In this document: piece by piece, positions 46,050 through 56,075 of the stretch
Numbering within the stretch: position 1 is the stretch's first letter
Layout of the letters: every line of letters starts with the position of its first letter
Assembly: GCA_947650285.1 (NCBI GenBank)
Contig: CANTFL010000389.1
Span: 1 to 64,000, forward strand
Length of the DNA stretch: 64,000 nucleotides
Source of the DNA: Hyaloperonospora brassicae
Taxonomy: Eukaryota > Oomycota > Peronosporomycetes > Peronosporales > Peronosporaceae
Direction of reading: 5' to 3'
Program-made: the position numbers and the translations under genes
Notes under the pieces: generated by a model
The model's input: only the letters and a program-made list of their open reading frames with translations
What the model was told of the DNA's origin: nothing
Databases searched by the model: none

Positions 46050-47511
46050 GGCAACCTATGGGTTGTGTTGGCGCTATGTGAAGAGCTGATGGGGAATGAA
46101 TAAATGAACGACGACGAAGCAGGCGCTGCTGATCCGGTCATGTACGTGGTGGTCACCATCGGAAGATGCACGACGACCTTATCCGGATTGAGGGTTCAAT
46201 GTGTCGCGTAAACGCCCATCCACTAACGACGCGTCAAGGGGCATAGGAAGCCAAGTGGTTTGTATGCGAGATGTTCAAGCGCAGGAGCTGATACCGAGCG
46301 CTCGAGAGCACGTTAGCAGTCCCGGTCTGCTGGAAAAAGAGAGACAGTATTGTCGTCATTCAGAAATCAAGTGGATCGCTGGCTGGGGAATCTGGGCAGG
46401 GCACCACTCTGTATACGGTCGACGTGATCCGAGTGTAGATACAAACAGGGCAAGCAGAGTTTAGTTTGGGAGGCCGGCAAGAGACCGACTGACTGTTTGT
46501 TGGTGAGAAGGAAGCGATACTTTCGACGAGATAAGCGTTGCGCATAGAGGCCCAACGAAGCAGCTTAACGTGACGTGAAGCTGATCACTGACCTTAACGC
46601 GCTCCCGTAAACAGCTGCTTTGCTTATGCTGTTTGATGCGGTCCATGCTGTTCCTCAGCATACTGCCTCCGGTACAAGATCACACTGCAAACGCCTCTCA
46701 AAGACCAACAAAAGTTCTGGACAGCAGGAGTTGATGCGATTGTCGAATAGACCACTTCAGTCGTACTGACAGAACGAAGGAAGACAGAACGTAGACGGTA
46801 ATGGAGATTCTCTTTCTCTTTGTTTTTGTCTCGCAGGATGGCACGGGTTGTGCCATCCGATAACAAGGCACGTCGATCTGCAAATCGAGGTCTCGTTTCT
46901 GCGCATGGGATTTTTCTCACGCCTCTGGTCTGTCTGGTTACTTGGCCAGAACTCGCGCGAGCTGTCGCGTCTATCTTCCGATCAGCTTTGGGCTGGTGGG
47001 CGTCAGTGGGTAGTGGTCTAGAGTGCGACAGGCAAACTGATGTGCTGCATGTGAGCTGACGATGTGAGTCAGTTTACGGCCAGCGAGAACTGCATTCATC
47101 GCTATGTGTGTTGAAACCAGGCGAGCCCGTCATAAACTGCATTTGTGCTCCCGTACAACCCCTTTTTGCTGCAGTGAACGGTGCAAAACAACATAAGGCC
47201 TCCCCGCAGCAATTGTTGGACCATGCGGTCGGATAGCGTGATTCCCAGCGCACAATGAATGCGTGACGCCCAGCGTGCCAAGGCGAAAACAGCCGAGTAG
47301 ACATTGCAACGTCACGTCGCTATGCCGCCACGATAATTGCAGCACACAGTATACGAGTTACCACATTCGGTCCAAAGAAATTCATTACTGCTTAGCGACA
47401 GCTACTTTCGGTACGCTAATTCCACTTTTCGCCACGACCCACACCTTTAACCCTTTCCGCAACGCATTTTCGAGCATCCCGACCCAATTTCGACCACATA
47501 CTGTCTGGCAC
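46050..47511. other. Intergenic region between two CAP genes
   Basis: About 1.46 kb with only short frames that lack motifs. It should contain the promoter of CAP2 and the 3' end of CAP3. No repeat or RNA gene was recognised. Confidence 0.45.
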
Positions 47512-48579
47512 TCAGAAGTGCGACTGACAGTCTGGTTCAACAGCTCTGTCCGGTCCAGTCGTTGGTGGAAGCACTTCCGCCAACGGCATCGACCCGTACG
47601 TCACCGGCACGTTATAGCCCGAAAGCAGCCCCCCCAGAGTCCCCGGTAGAGATCGAGATCCTTTCGGAGCCACACGGGATGTCATCCGAGTCGCTGGTGC
47701 AGGCGGTGCAGGTGGTGCAGGGGCTGGAACCGGAGCTGGTGCTGGAGCAGGAACTGAAGCTGGAACTGGAACTGGAGCAAGAACTGGAGCTGGAGCAGGA
47801 ACTGGAGCAGGAGCAGGAGCAGGAGCTGGAGCTGGAACTGGAGCAGGAGCAGGAGCAGGAGCTGGAGCTGGAACTGGAGCAAGAGCTGGAGCTGGAGCTG
47901 GAACGTTCGGGACGTTCGGGACCCTCATTGGAGTCGGAGCTCCGACCGTCCTGGTCGTCGTCTGCACCTGCTGCTCGACGTGCTGAGTCGCCCCTTGTCG
48001 CACGGTCGTTGCCGCGTTCGTGACCAAGGGGTCGCAGGCTTCGGTTTCCCCCGTGCCAAAGTTCTGCGTCCAGTAGTGCTGGTTCTTGCCGGCCAGATTG
48101 AACGCGTAGGCCGAGCCAAACATCGTGTAGTCGCCCATGATGTTCTCCAAGTGCTCGGGCGAGTTGATCCACCCGACCATCACGTCAGCGACGTCAACGT
48201 GGCCCACGGCCACGTTCTCGGCCACAGACTCCCACTCGTACCCGGCGTCCGTGATGCGCTGCGACATGCGCGAGCCGTCCGTGCCAATGTGGTCCATGAA
48301 ATCGTGCGCGGCCATGTCGTTCGAGTGCCGCTGGGACGACGCGTGCAGCTTCTGGTTAAGGCAAAGCGCCGGCAATCCTGCAGTCGCGCGCTGGTGGTTC
48401 ACAACATCGAGCATCGCCTTTGCATACTCGTTGTACGACACGTACGTGAGGGCGCCCGACGCAATCGCATTCGCGCGGCGAAGGGCGGCCGCTGTCGAGG
48501 CACCAGTGGCGGTGGTCGATGCTGTAGCTGCGAGCACGAGCCAGAGAGTGGCAAACGACGACTTGGAAGGGGGCAGCAT
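47512..48579 (-). CDS. Secreted CAP/PR-1-like protein 3 with Pro-Ala repeat tail
   Basis: A 355-aa intronless protein. Start at 48579 (MLPPSKSSFATLWLVLAATA) is chosen because it opens a signal peptide; an in-frame ATG at 48681 would precede it. CAP domain about 45-185: NEYAKAMLDVVNHQRATAGL, NDMAAHDFMDHIGTDGSR, VAENVAVGH, SPEHLENIMGDYTMFGSA and HYWTQNFGTGETEACD. The second cavity motif is EHLEN in place of GHR-N, but the histidine is kept. The tail is a long run of Pro-Ala/Pro-Val dipeptides (APAPAPVPAPAPAP), likely an extended stalk and possibly O-glycosylated or wall-associated, ending in RAVEPDCQSHF. It is head to head with CAP4, whose domain DNA is almost the same. Confidence 0.93.
   Translation of the reverse strand: MLPPSKSSFATLWLVLAATASTTATGASTAAALRRANAIASGALTYVSYNEYAKAMLDVVNHQRATAGLPALCLNQKLHASSQRHSNDMAAHDFMDHIGTDGSRMSQRITDAGYEWESVAENVAVGHVDVADVMVGWINSPEHLENIMGDYTMFGSAYAFNLAGKNQHYWTQNFGTGETEACDPLVTNAATTVRQGATQHVEQQVQTTTRTVGAPTPMRVPNVPNVPAPAPALAPVPAPAPAPAPAPVPAPAPAPAPAPVPAPAPVLAPVPVPASVPAPAPAPVPAPAPPAPPAPATRMTSRVAPKGSRSLPGTLGGLLSGYNVPVTYGSMPLAEVLPPTTGPDRAVEPDCQSHF
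47700..47915 (-). repeat. Low-complexity Pro-Ala coding repeat
   Basis: Plus-strand repetition of 'ggagctgg' and 'agcaggagc' six-base units that encode PA/PV on the minus strand within CAP3. It creates an artefactual LE/QE-repeat frame on the plus strand that is not a gene. Confidence 0.9.
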
Positions 48580-48689
48580 GAGAGACGGGCGGGGAAGTGG
48601 AAAAGGCGTCAATGCCGAAGCCGCTTTCGGTGTGGATCGCACGTGAGGTATTGCAAAGTGCGTCGAGCGATACAGCGACACACTGGAGA

Positions 48690-48775
48690 TCGACTTCTCG
48701 ACCGATCACTCGACCGATCACTCGACCGATCACTCGACCGATCACTCGATCGATCACTCGATCGCGAGTCAATTT
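48690..48775 (+). repeat. 12-bp tandem repeat (TCACTCGACCGA), about six copies
   Basis: Units of CGACCGATCACT repeat from about 48697, the last two with CGATCGATCACT. It lies about 120 bp upstream of the CAP3 start, in its 5' region. Each unit is partly palindromic around CGATCG. Confidence 0.9.
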
Positions 48776-50356
48776 CGGGTGCCGATCGGACCCACGCGAC
48801 GGCAAAGTCGGCCGCGCGCGCGCTCGACACCTGAACGTCAGCGTCGAAAGTGTCCCTTCCAGCGGTCGCGCGTCGTCACACTTCAACAACGTGTCGACCG
48901 CATCGCTGACGCACGTGATTGTCTCACGCGTTCGAGGAATAGGGAAACGCGCGTGCGGGAACACCGGTGCATAGACGGCCGCAAGCGCCCAGGCGCTGGC
49001 ACGGAAGCGCGTGCATAGACGGCGCGCGCTCGTGAGACACCTCGACACCGCTTGTGATCGCAAAGGCGGGCGGGCGCCCTGCGAGCACACGACCAGCTGG
49101 TTGAGCAGCTGGAAGAGGGGGGACACCCACCCACCCACACACAGCCCGTGCGGCAATCGACGACGACTTTTTACGGGCGTGAAAAATGTCTGCGAAGATC
49201 GCACGGGCAGTGCCGGGGGAACTTTTGTGCGCGAACGACACTGGTGATGGACACGTCGGTCTGCTTGTCCGCTCTGATCAAAAGATGGATCGATGTCCAT
49301 GTCGAGCCACGTGGTGGGGACGGTCATGTGCAGTCTCTGACATCAGAGATACGTCCGAGAGCAGCACGTGGAAGTAGCGGTAGTGGTGGTGCGACATTGG
49401 ATGAGCGGCTGCGTACCCACTCACCCACTCACGCCCTCGCTCACGTACGTACAGAGTCCCGCACAAGAGCAGTCGGACCGACACGCACTTGACGACCGAG
49501 AGGCCTACGAACGCCCACTCGCGGCTGCTCCAGTCAGCGAAAGCCGGTCGAGCTCTCGAGTCCAGAAGAGAGGTCCCATTGTCGGCCGCAGATTGACGCC
49601 CGTTCGTAGCGGCTGTGTGCCGTATAAGGGTCTGAACTACACTCGACGCACTTTGACACTCTCACAACTCGGCAATGCGAAGCCGCACGTGCGGATGCTC
49701 CGAGTGCGACTCTGCAGTGGGAACGTCGTACGCTACGGCCGCCAACGACCCGCCAGCACCAGCTGTAGTTCGCGAGCGAGCGACCGCCCGCCCGACTGAG
49801 CCATGGAGTCGGTTGAGACGTTCAGCGAGCGCCTCGGCACTGGCTCTCTCGGAGCCCGCCACCAGCTGTTCGCCCCACCTGTTTCTCAAGCAGCGAAACA
49901 GTGGGACCGTCTGACGAGGTCCTCCCGTCGCAAGCCACACGGCCGAAACCAGACGGCCGCACGGAGCAGGTGGCCGACTGGTTTGGGGGGTCGACGCTTT
50001 AAGCCCTCAGGCGCGTCTGGAACAAACGCGCGAGGGGCTCTGACGACCATCGACCGGTCGCAACGCGTGTGTTTGTGTGTGTGTGTTTGTTTGTTTGTGT
50101 GTGTATATCTGTCTGCGTGTGTTTGTGCGTGTGCGGCCATTGTCGGCCAGCGCGTGCCAGAGGGCGCACCAGCCGCTCGCGCTGAAGGAACGTCGACATC
50201 AGATGCACGTGTCTTCGCCAGCCAGCCGTCCGTCCGTCCGTGAACTGCCTTTTGCGCGTCTCGGCCGGCGCCGGCGTTGGCGTTGGTCGTGCTCATTCTC
50301 GAGCTTACCGCCTTCCACCACCTCCGCCTCCTCTTCCCATCACGCCGCTCTCCATC
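48776..50356. promoter_or_regulatory. Shared upstream region of the divergent CAP3/CAP4 pair
   Basis: About 1.6 kb between the two starts. It is GC-rich with open frames on both strands that carry no motif. It contains a G/T-rich microsatellite (about 50066-50130) and must hold both promoters. No convincing core element was picked out by eye. Confidence 0.4.
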
Positions 50357-51172
50357 ATGCTGACCTTTTCCAAGTCTTCGCTTACGCTCCTGCTCGCGGT
50401 TGCCACGGTCACGGACGTCTCGGCAGCGGCCAACCTCCGCCGTCTCGAAGGCACGACGATCGCTACGAACAAACTCACGTACGCGTCGTACAATGAGTAT
50501 GCAAAGGCGATGCTCGATGCCGTGAACCACCAGCGCGCGACGCAGGGGCTGCCGGCGCTCTGCCTCAACCAGAAGCTGCACGTGTCGTCCCAGCGGCACT
50601 CGAACGACATGGCCACGCACGATTTCATGGACCACTTTGGCACGGACGGCTCGCGCATGTCGCAGCGCATCACGGACGCCGGGTACGAGTGGGAGTCTGT
50701 GGCCGAGAACGTGGCCGTGGGCCACGTTGACGTCGCTGACGTGATGGTCGGGTGGATCAACTCGCCCGAGCACTTGGAGAACATCATGGGCGACTACACG
50801 ATGTTTGGCTCGGCCTACGCGTTCAATCTGGCCGGCAAGAACCAGCACTACTGGACGCAGAACTTTGGCACGGGGGAAACCGAAGCCTGCGATCGCTCGA
50901 TGGACACTGCTTCGATCCCGGCCGTGAAGCAGGAGGTGCAGACGACGATGGAGGCGGTTCAGGCACCGGTGTCAGTGCAGGTCCCGGACGTCTACGCGCC
51001 AGCTCCAGTCCCGACTTTGGAAGTACCGGTCGTCGAGACGCCAGAGATTGTCACGCCGGAGATTGCCACGCCGGAGGTAAACGCACCTGTGGCGAACTCG
51101 CCGGTGGAACTTGCAGCGAAAAGCCCGAAAGCGATCGACTGCGAGTCGACGTTTGACGTCTTTTCGCGCTAA
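50357..51172 (+). CDS. Secreted CAP/PR-1-like protein 4 with PEI/PVE repeat tail
   Basis: A 271-aa intronless protein. Signal peptide MLTFSKSSLTLLLAVATVTD; start at 50357 because upstream in-frame codons from 50240 give no signal. CAP domain about 45-185 differs from CAP3 at about six residues, all in its first half (for example MDHF against MDHI); from GTDGSRMSQRI to GTGETEACD the two are identical. The tail is unrelated to that of CAP3: imperfect VPVVETPEIVTPEIATPEV units, then AIDCESTFDVFSR. CAP3 also ends with a D-C-x-S-x-F-like group (DCQSHF), hinting at common descent of the extreme C-terminus. Confidence 0.93.
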   Translation: MLTFSKSSLTLLLAVATVTDVSAAANLRRLEGTTIATNKLTYASYNEYAKAMLDAVNHQRATQGLPALCLNQKLHVSSQRHSNDMATHDFMDHFGTDGSRMSQRITDAGYEWESVAENVAVGHVDVADVMVGWINSPEHLENIMGDYTMFGSAYAFNLAGKNQHYWTQNFGTGETEACDRSMDTASIPAVKQEVQTTMEAVQAPVSVQVPDVYAPAPVPTLEVPVVETPEIVTPEIATPEVNAPVANSPVELAAKSPKAIDCESTFDVFSR

Positions 51173-51575
51173 GCTGCTCGCAATGTGATGCGGGGACGAC
51201 AACGTCCCGTTTCGAGCTCTATGTTCCAACTGCGTAGATGCAGTGATGTCGCGCGGGCAGCAGACCTGACCGTCGTACAATAAATAACCAACTTTGCTTA
51301 CGATACCTCTTTCTTTGGTCAACCCTTCGCGTAGACAGGAACTGCTTTGTCTCAGATTCGTGTGCTCGGGTCTCTGAAGATGAGCGCTAGTGCAATGTAT
51401 TGCCCATCATCGTGCTATTTAGCGTGTTCGCGTGGATACGAACAAGGTATGTTCCATGTTCGTAGAGTTTTTGTAGCTGTTCTAGCAATGCACATCGGCT
51501 ACCGTCCAATCCATTGTCTACGTTGCCGAGCAATCTCTCGCTTGTCAAACGTACAGGCGCGCCGTGTAAGTGGGT
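51173..51575. other. Convergent intergenic spacer
   Basis: Between the CAP4 stop and the 3' end of the ADCK gene. It contains AATAAA at about 51281 (in 'acaataaataacc'), a plausible polyadenylation signal for CAP4. No gene is seen. Confidence 0.45.
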
Positions 51576-53334
51576 CTACAGAGCTGTGGCTTGCGCAGAC
51601 CCGTGAGCTTTCTCCCCTTCGACTTCGCGCAGCACCTGTCGCGCAACTCCTTCCCAGCTTTTAGCATGCGAAAACTTGTAATGCAGGAGATAGCTGAAGC
51701 CACGCAGCAACAACGAGCAGCGGAACGCCATCACGTACTCGTCCGGGATGTACTCGATCCGGTCAATCCTGCACGCAACATAACGCAACACAACGCAACA
51801 CAAACGTATGGTTAGTACAATCACAACGAGATGCATCATCGATACGAACACACCAGACAACCACAGCCACGCACGTGTGCAAGCGCTCGAGAAAGAGCTG
51901 GGGGTTCATGCCTTCCGTGACCGTGCGGTCGTCATTGTCGATCATCAGTCGAGCTTGTTTTTCCAGAAAATACGGATCCATGTTTGTCGTCCGGATGCGC
52001 ATGTCCTTTGTCAGCACGTCAATGATGTCGTCCCGTGACCCGCTTGCAAGTGCCACAATCAGTTTTGCAAGGTGCACCCGGTGCTCTTTCGAGATGTGCT
52101 TCACCTGGCCATAATCGATGAGGCCAAGGCGCCCATCCTCGAGCAGCAAGATGTTTCCAGGATGTGGATCTCCATTGAACGATCCATTGACGAAAATCTC
52201 GTACCCGTGAACATCCATCACCAACTTCAAGATCTCCGGCAAATTCAGCAACTCGTGCTCCTCGTCTTCTCGAGGTGACCACTCGACCGGAGCAACAAAG
52301 CCCAGCGTGTAGTCGTACACGCCTTTCCCCACACGCCTTGCCAGACGTTTGGCGCCAAGAGTCCAGCTATAGACACGCAACTGGAACGACGACGGTCCTG
52401 TCTCGATATCCAATCCTCTTGCGTGCCGTTCCTGATCCTCACGGTCTTGATTTTGCTTCAGAAACTCTACCGTCACTCCTTTATCGGCTGCAATCGCTTC
52501 AAAATGGTCTTGAATGCCTTCCAACAGCTTCCGTCCTTTCAAAAACTCCATCACCAAGACCTCTTTCGTACAATACTCCATCTTTGGTTCCGGAATCGCT
52601 ACTTTCGCAGCATACGGACTATGTGCGATATTCCTTCGCACCGTGTCCAAGTTCTTGGCTTCTTCAATGTAATTAAACTCCGTCATAAACTGCTTCTCGA
52701 CCTCGACAAGGAACGGCAGATGCACGGGCTGGAAGAACCGGCAAAAGTCCTGAATCGTCTTGATATCCCAGCGGAAAAACGTCTCTGCATCCGGATGTTG
52801 CACCTTCACAGCCACTTCTTGTCCATCCAGTAACACCGCTCGATGCGCTTGACCAATCGACGCGGCGCCCAGCGGCTGCGGGTCAATCGACCGAAACAAC
52901 TGGTCCACGGGTTTTCCAAAACTCTGTTCAATAATCGCACAAATCTCGGCCACAGGCTTTGACGGCGCGTCATCTTGAAGTTTCGCTGCGCGGTCCAGAT
53001 ACTGTTTCGGTAAAACATCTGGTCGCGTCGAACCTGTCTGGGCCAACTTGACGTAAAACCCCTTGAGCTCCAAAACAATATCAAACACCTCGGGCGCGTA
53101 CTTGTCGTGCAACCTCTCATACTCGATATTCTGCTGCTCGATCGACAGTTCGAGGTGGTCCATCCACAACTTGGCGGCGCGATAGTGTAAGTAGATGGGA
53201 AACGCTTTGCGCCAAAAGTACAGCGAGCGGTTGAAGCCCTCGTCCGAGTGCGCCGCGTACGTGACGCCGCCCGCCCCGGCAGCTGTCGAGCCCAAGACGA
53301 AGCGCGCGCCATTGCGCCACATTAACTGCCACAT
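51576..53334 (-). CDS. ABC1/ADCK (UbiB) family atypical kinase, two exons
   Basis: UbiB/ADCK proteins are mitochondrial or plastid atypical kinases/ATPases linked to lipid and coenzyme Q metabolism. Exons (minus) 53334-51875 and 51768-51576; donor GTGCGT, acceptor TGCAG, phases agree, 550 aa. The short N-terminus with TAAGAGGVTYAAH could be a membrane or targeting segment. Order of motifs: GFYVKLAQTGSTRPDVLP, where most members have K-x-G-Q and this one has KLAQ; the alanine-rich loop LGAASIGQAHRA; VAVKVQHP (ATP lysine); E-rich FNYIEEAKNLDTVRRN; GDPHPGNILL (catalytic loop with metal ligands); LIDYGQVK (DFG equivalent). The organisation and the WRKAFPIYLHYR region look most like the ADCK1/ADCK5 branch. 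It is divergent from SWS1 with 270 bp between starts. Confidence 0.9.
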
Positions 53335-53394
53335 CGAATGGTCGCACGGACGAAGTGCTCGCTCGCGGCGTGTGTGAGGGGTCTGCGTGCGTGG

Positions 53395-53570
53395 TGATTG
53401 GCTGAAAGTCAGCGTGTGGGAGGGATCTGGTGCGCGCTGATTGGCTGAAAGTCAGCGTTAAGGCGCTGATTGGCGGGCGAGATGTGCCATCGCCTGTAGC
53501 GACGATTGGTCGAATGTCAGGAGCGACACTTACATGCAGTCGTCCATGAGGGCGTGTTTTCTACCAATCA
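53395..53570. promoter_or_regulatory. Bidirectional promoter with five CCAAT boxes (ADCK / SWS1)
   Basis: ATTGG at 53397-53401, 53440-53444, 53469-53473 and 53505-53509, and CCAAT at 53564-53568, all lie between the divergent starts at 53334 and 53605. The first two sit in an exact 20-bp direct repeat (TGATTGGCTGAAAGTCAGCG) at 53395 and 53438, a 43-bp period. NF-Y binding is the obvious inference. Confidence 0.65.
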
Positions 53571-53604
53571 TCGCTGTGCTCGATCCGAACGACCTTCGCG
53601 ACAC

Positions 53605-54083
53605 ATGACAATGAGCTCGAGCCTGGGCGTGAGTCTGCTCGTGCGGGTTGCACGGGAAGTCAAACAGAGCACCGAGCGGCAGTTCTCCGACGCACATGGC
53701 GAGATGCTGGCGGCGTTACCGCTCGAGGATCTGCAAGTATTGCAGGCCGCAAGTGAATTCGTAGCGAGGAACCTCGTGATTTGCGTGACGGCAATACCGT
53801 CACGACGCAGTTTTTACCGCGTCGAGTCGGTGAGTAAATACCGCAAACGGAACGAGGACGTGCCGCACCTGGCTGTGAATACCGGTACGCAGCCCTTTGA
53901 CGAGGCACTGGTCAGCGGGCATGGCGCAAATTACTACAACTGCTTTGGCCACTATTGCACTTGTGCAGTCTTTCACGAGACGGTCGTGACGACGCATCCG
54001 ACGGCAATGGTACGAGGAGATACACTGCAACGCTGTTGATGGAGAAGATGTGCTTACTTGACTATGGTTGCAATGACATTCGG

Positions 54084-54130
<47 letters not shown>

Positions 54131-54307
54131 TTGTATGTCGCTGTAACGGTATGGTTGTCGTTGTGGGTGTAGTGCAAGCACATGGTCGCGCGACTTCTAG
54201 CGGACGCCACCGGTCAGTATCAGACGATGCAGGTTGACGACGCTAGTTTTGCGCAGATGTTGTGTCCTCCTATGATAAAAGAGGACATGTACGATGGACA
54301 GGGATAG
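53605..54307 (+). CDS. SWS1/ZSWIM7-like SWIM zinc-finger protein, two exons
   Basis: SWS1 (ZSWIM7 in animals) is the SWIM-domain subunit of the Shu-type complex that, with Rad51 paralogues, promotes homologous recombination. Exons 53605-54009 and 54173-54307; donor GTACGAG, acceptor GTGTAG, phase 0, 179 aa. The splice joins HYCTCAVFHETVVTTH and CKHMVARLLADATG, completing the SWIM signature C-x-C-x(n)-C-x-H. The remainder is short and helical (EMLAALPLEDLQVLQAASEF; MQVDDASFAQMLCPP), matching the family's size and ending. The intron carries a (TGTC)n microsatellite. Upstream start codons in frame exist, but MTMSSSLGVS fits the promoter layout. Confidence 0.82.
54088..54129 (+). repeat. (TGTC)n microsatellite in the SWS1 intron
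   Basis: About ten uninterrupted tetranucleotide units between 'cggtgtt' and 'tctttgt'. It is intronic, so length change should not alter the protein. Confidence 0.95.
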
Positions 54308-54462
54308 TCGTTTTGTTTACCGTAATATATGCGACTTCAACGACATCGGCGGTTGCTGTAGTCATAGAAAGCGAGAAAAACCGGTTTTCAGCATGTTGAT
54401 CGTCGGTGCCGAGGTTCCTTGAATGTCGACCAAGTTGCGGGCCGCGTCATTGCATAACGCCA

Positions 54463-56075
54463 ATGCACGACACAGATGAGGACGCAGGTCAGTCGCTTGC
54501 TGCGGCCTCGCAGAGCTGGAACTGGCACGATCTGTCTCAGAAGAACGGCGAGTCCATTGACGGCAAGTCGAGCAGCACCCGCTGCGTCAGCGTTGGCCAG
54601 CAACACGGCACGACGAAGCCGCCGTCGATGCTGCTCCACCGCCCAGCGACTACGACACAACTAACGCCCACGGTCAAGACAATACGTACCGATCGTGAAA
54701 AACCTGTCAAAATGGATACAGAAGCGCTGGACGAGTTTTCCCAGCTGCGGATCGCGGACCGCACGATCTCGACCGAGTTGTTGCGTCAAGAAATGGACGG
54801 GCGCACGTTCATTAAGCTGCAGGACATGGATCGTGTCTCGAAGGACACGTTTACGAACGGAGCAGTACGTGTCAATTGTTGTGGGCAAAAATGATGCGAC
54901 TATATAAGATTTGACAGCATGTTGCGTGTTTTGGATTTGTTCTGTGTACATATGCTGTATACGCATTGTGTAAACGTATGCTGAATACGTATGCTATGTA
55001 CATTTGCTGTGTGTGTTCTGACAGGTTGACTGGGTGACCATTGGTGTGTTGACACGGAAAACGCTGTCAAAGCCAGCAGCTAATGGGTCTACGTTCATGG
55101 TGTGGGGCATATCGGACCTCAACGGGACTGAGCTGGGGATCTTTTTGTTCGGAGACGCCTATGCTCGTCACTGGAAGGAGACGACGGGCTCGGTTGTTGC
55201 TGTGCTTAATGCCGCACTGCTGCCTGCTACCGAGAAGAACAAGTTTGCATTCAAGGTCACGCAGTCAGCAGAGGTGGTGAAGCTAGGCAGGGCAGTGGAC
55301 TTTGGCATTTGCAAGGGAACGACCTCGGGCGAAGCTCGCTGTCGGCTTGCAGTCAACACGTCAAAGGTGAAGCCAACTGATAACTTTGTAAAAGCAGGGT
55401 GTGTTGTACAACTGACCTTGTGATACTGGCATGCTTGCACGGACTGGCAGGCACAATATTGCTTGCACCACATTGCTGCAAATTTCATGCAGGCAGGACG
55501 TGGACGTCAGCAGCTGAATAACTCGGCGGGTAGTTTGCGCAAGACACTCTTTGCGGGCACTGCAAACACGAAAAACTTGTCGGCCGGCGTGTACACGTCA
55601 GCCTCGTCGAACGCTGGCACTTCGGGATGGAAGCCAGCGTTTACAACGAAACGCAAGCGCAGTGATGGTGCAGTTCTGGGCGTACCCACTGTGCTGGCTG
55701 CTTCGGGTGCTGTTCTGCAACGAGGCAGAAAAGATCTGGCACAGTTGTCGAGTGCTCGCGGCGCCCCTGAGAAAAGACGACGTGGCACTGTGAGTCTCAT
55801 GGACCAGCTACGAGAACCCGCCGCTGCGTCTATGAACCCTGCGCCGCAACGTGTAGGCGCAGGATCAGCAAATGTGGCCCAACCTTCCGGTCGAGCACAG
55901 AAGATTTTGTAAGTTCTCGTTTGCTAGTGTGCTGCAGGCCCGATGCTGATGTGTCTTCATTTGCGATCTTAGGTCGGCGGTGCTTGCAAAAAATGAAAAC
56001 CAGCTCCGGCAACCAAAGAAGAAGAAGGTGGACATGATTCACTTCATGAGAACTGGGTCCCAAGTCAGAAAATGA
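54463..56075 (+). CDS. MCM10: MCM10 replication initiation factor, four exons
   Basis: MCM10 is needed for CMG helicase activation and binds DNA through an OB-fold and a CCCH zinc finger. Exons 54463-54864, 55025-55366, 55451-55908, 55973-56075; all GT-AG, phases agree, 434 aa. The start of the core reads FSQLRIADRTISTELLRQEM, DGRTFIKLQDM, then across a splice GAVDWVTIGVLTRKTLSK, SDLNGTELGIFLFGDAYA (OB-fold) and FGICKGTTSGEARCRLAVNT. The next exon adds AQYCLHHIAANFMQ, completing the C-x(n)-C-x(n)-C-x4-H zinc site. A basic C-terminal part (KPAFTTKRKRSDGA, QPKKKKVDMIHFM) could carry nuclear signals. It is shorter than animal MCM10 and close to yeast-type size. Start MHDTDEDAG; an upstream in-frame ATG at 54406 is less likely. 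Confidence 0.9.

Noticed and set aside
47562..48023. Plus-strand ORF with long Leu-Glu/Gln-Glu repeats
   Set aside because: It is the reverse complement of the Pro-Ala tail of CAP3. The minus-strand frame has a signal peptide and CAP domain.
48356..49327. 323-codon minus-strand ORF upstream of and overlapping CAP3
   Set aside because: Different frame from CAP3, no domain, composition typical of GC-rich non-coding DNA. It also runs through the 12-bp repeat array.
49886..50848. 320-codon minus-strand ORF over CAP4
   Set aside because: Antisense to the CAP4 signal peptide and domain. A near-identical shadow exists opposite CAP3 because the DNA is duplicated.
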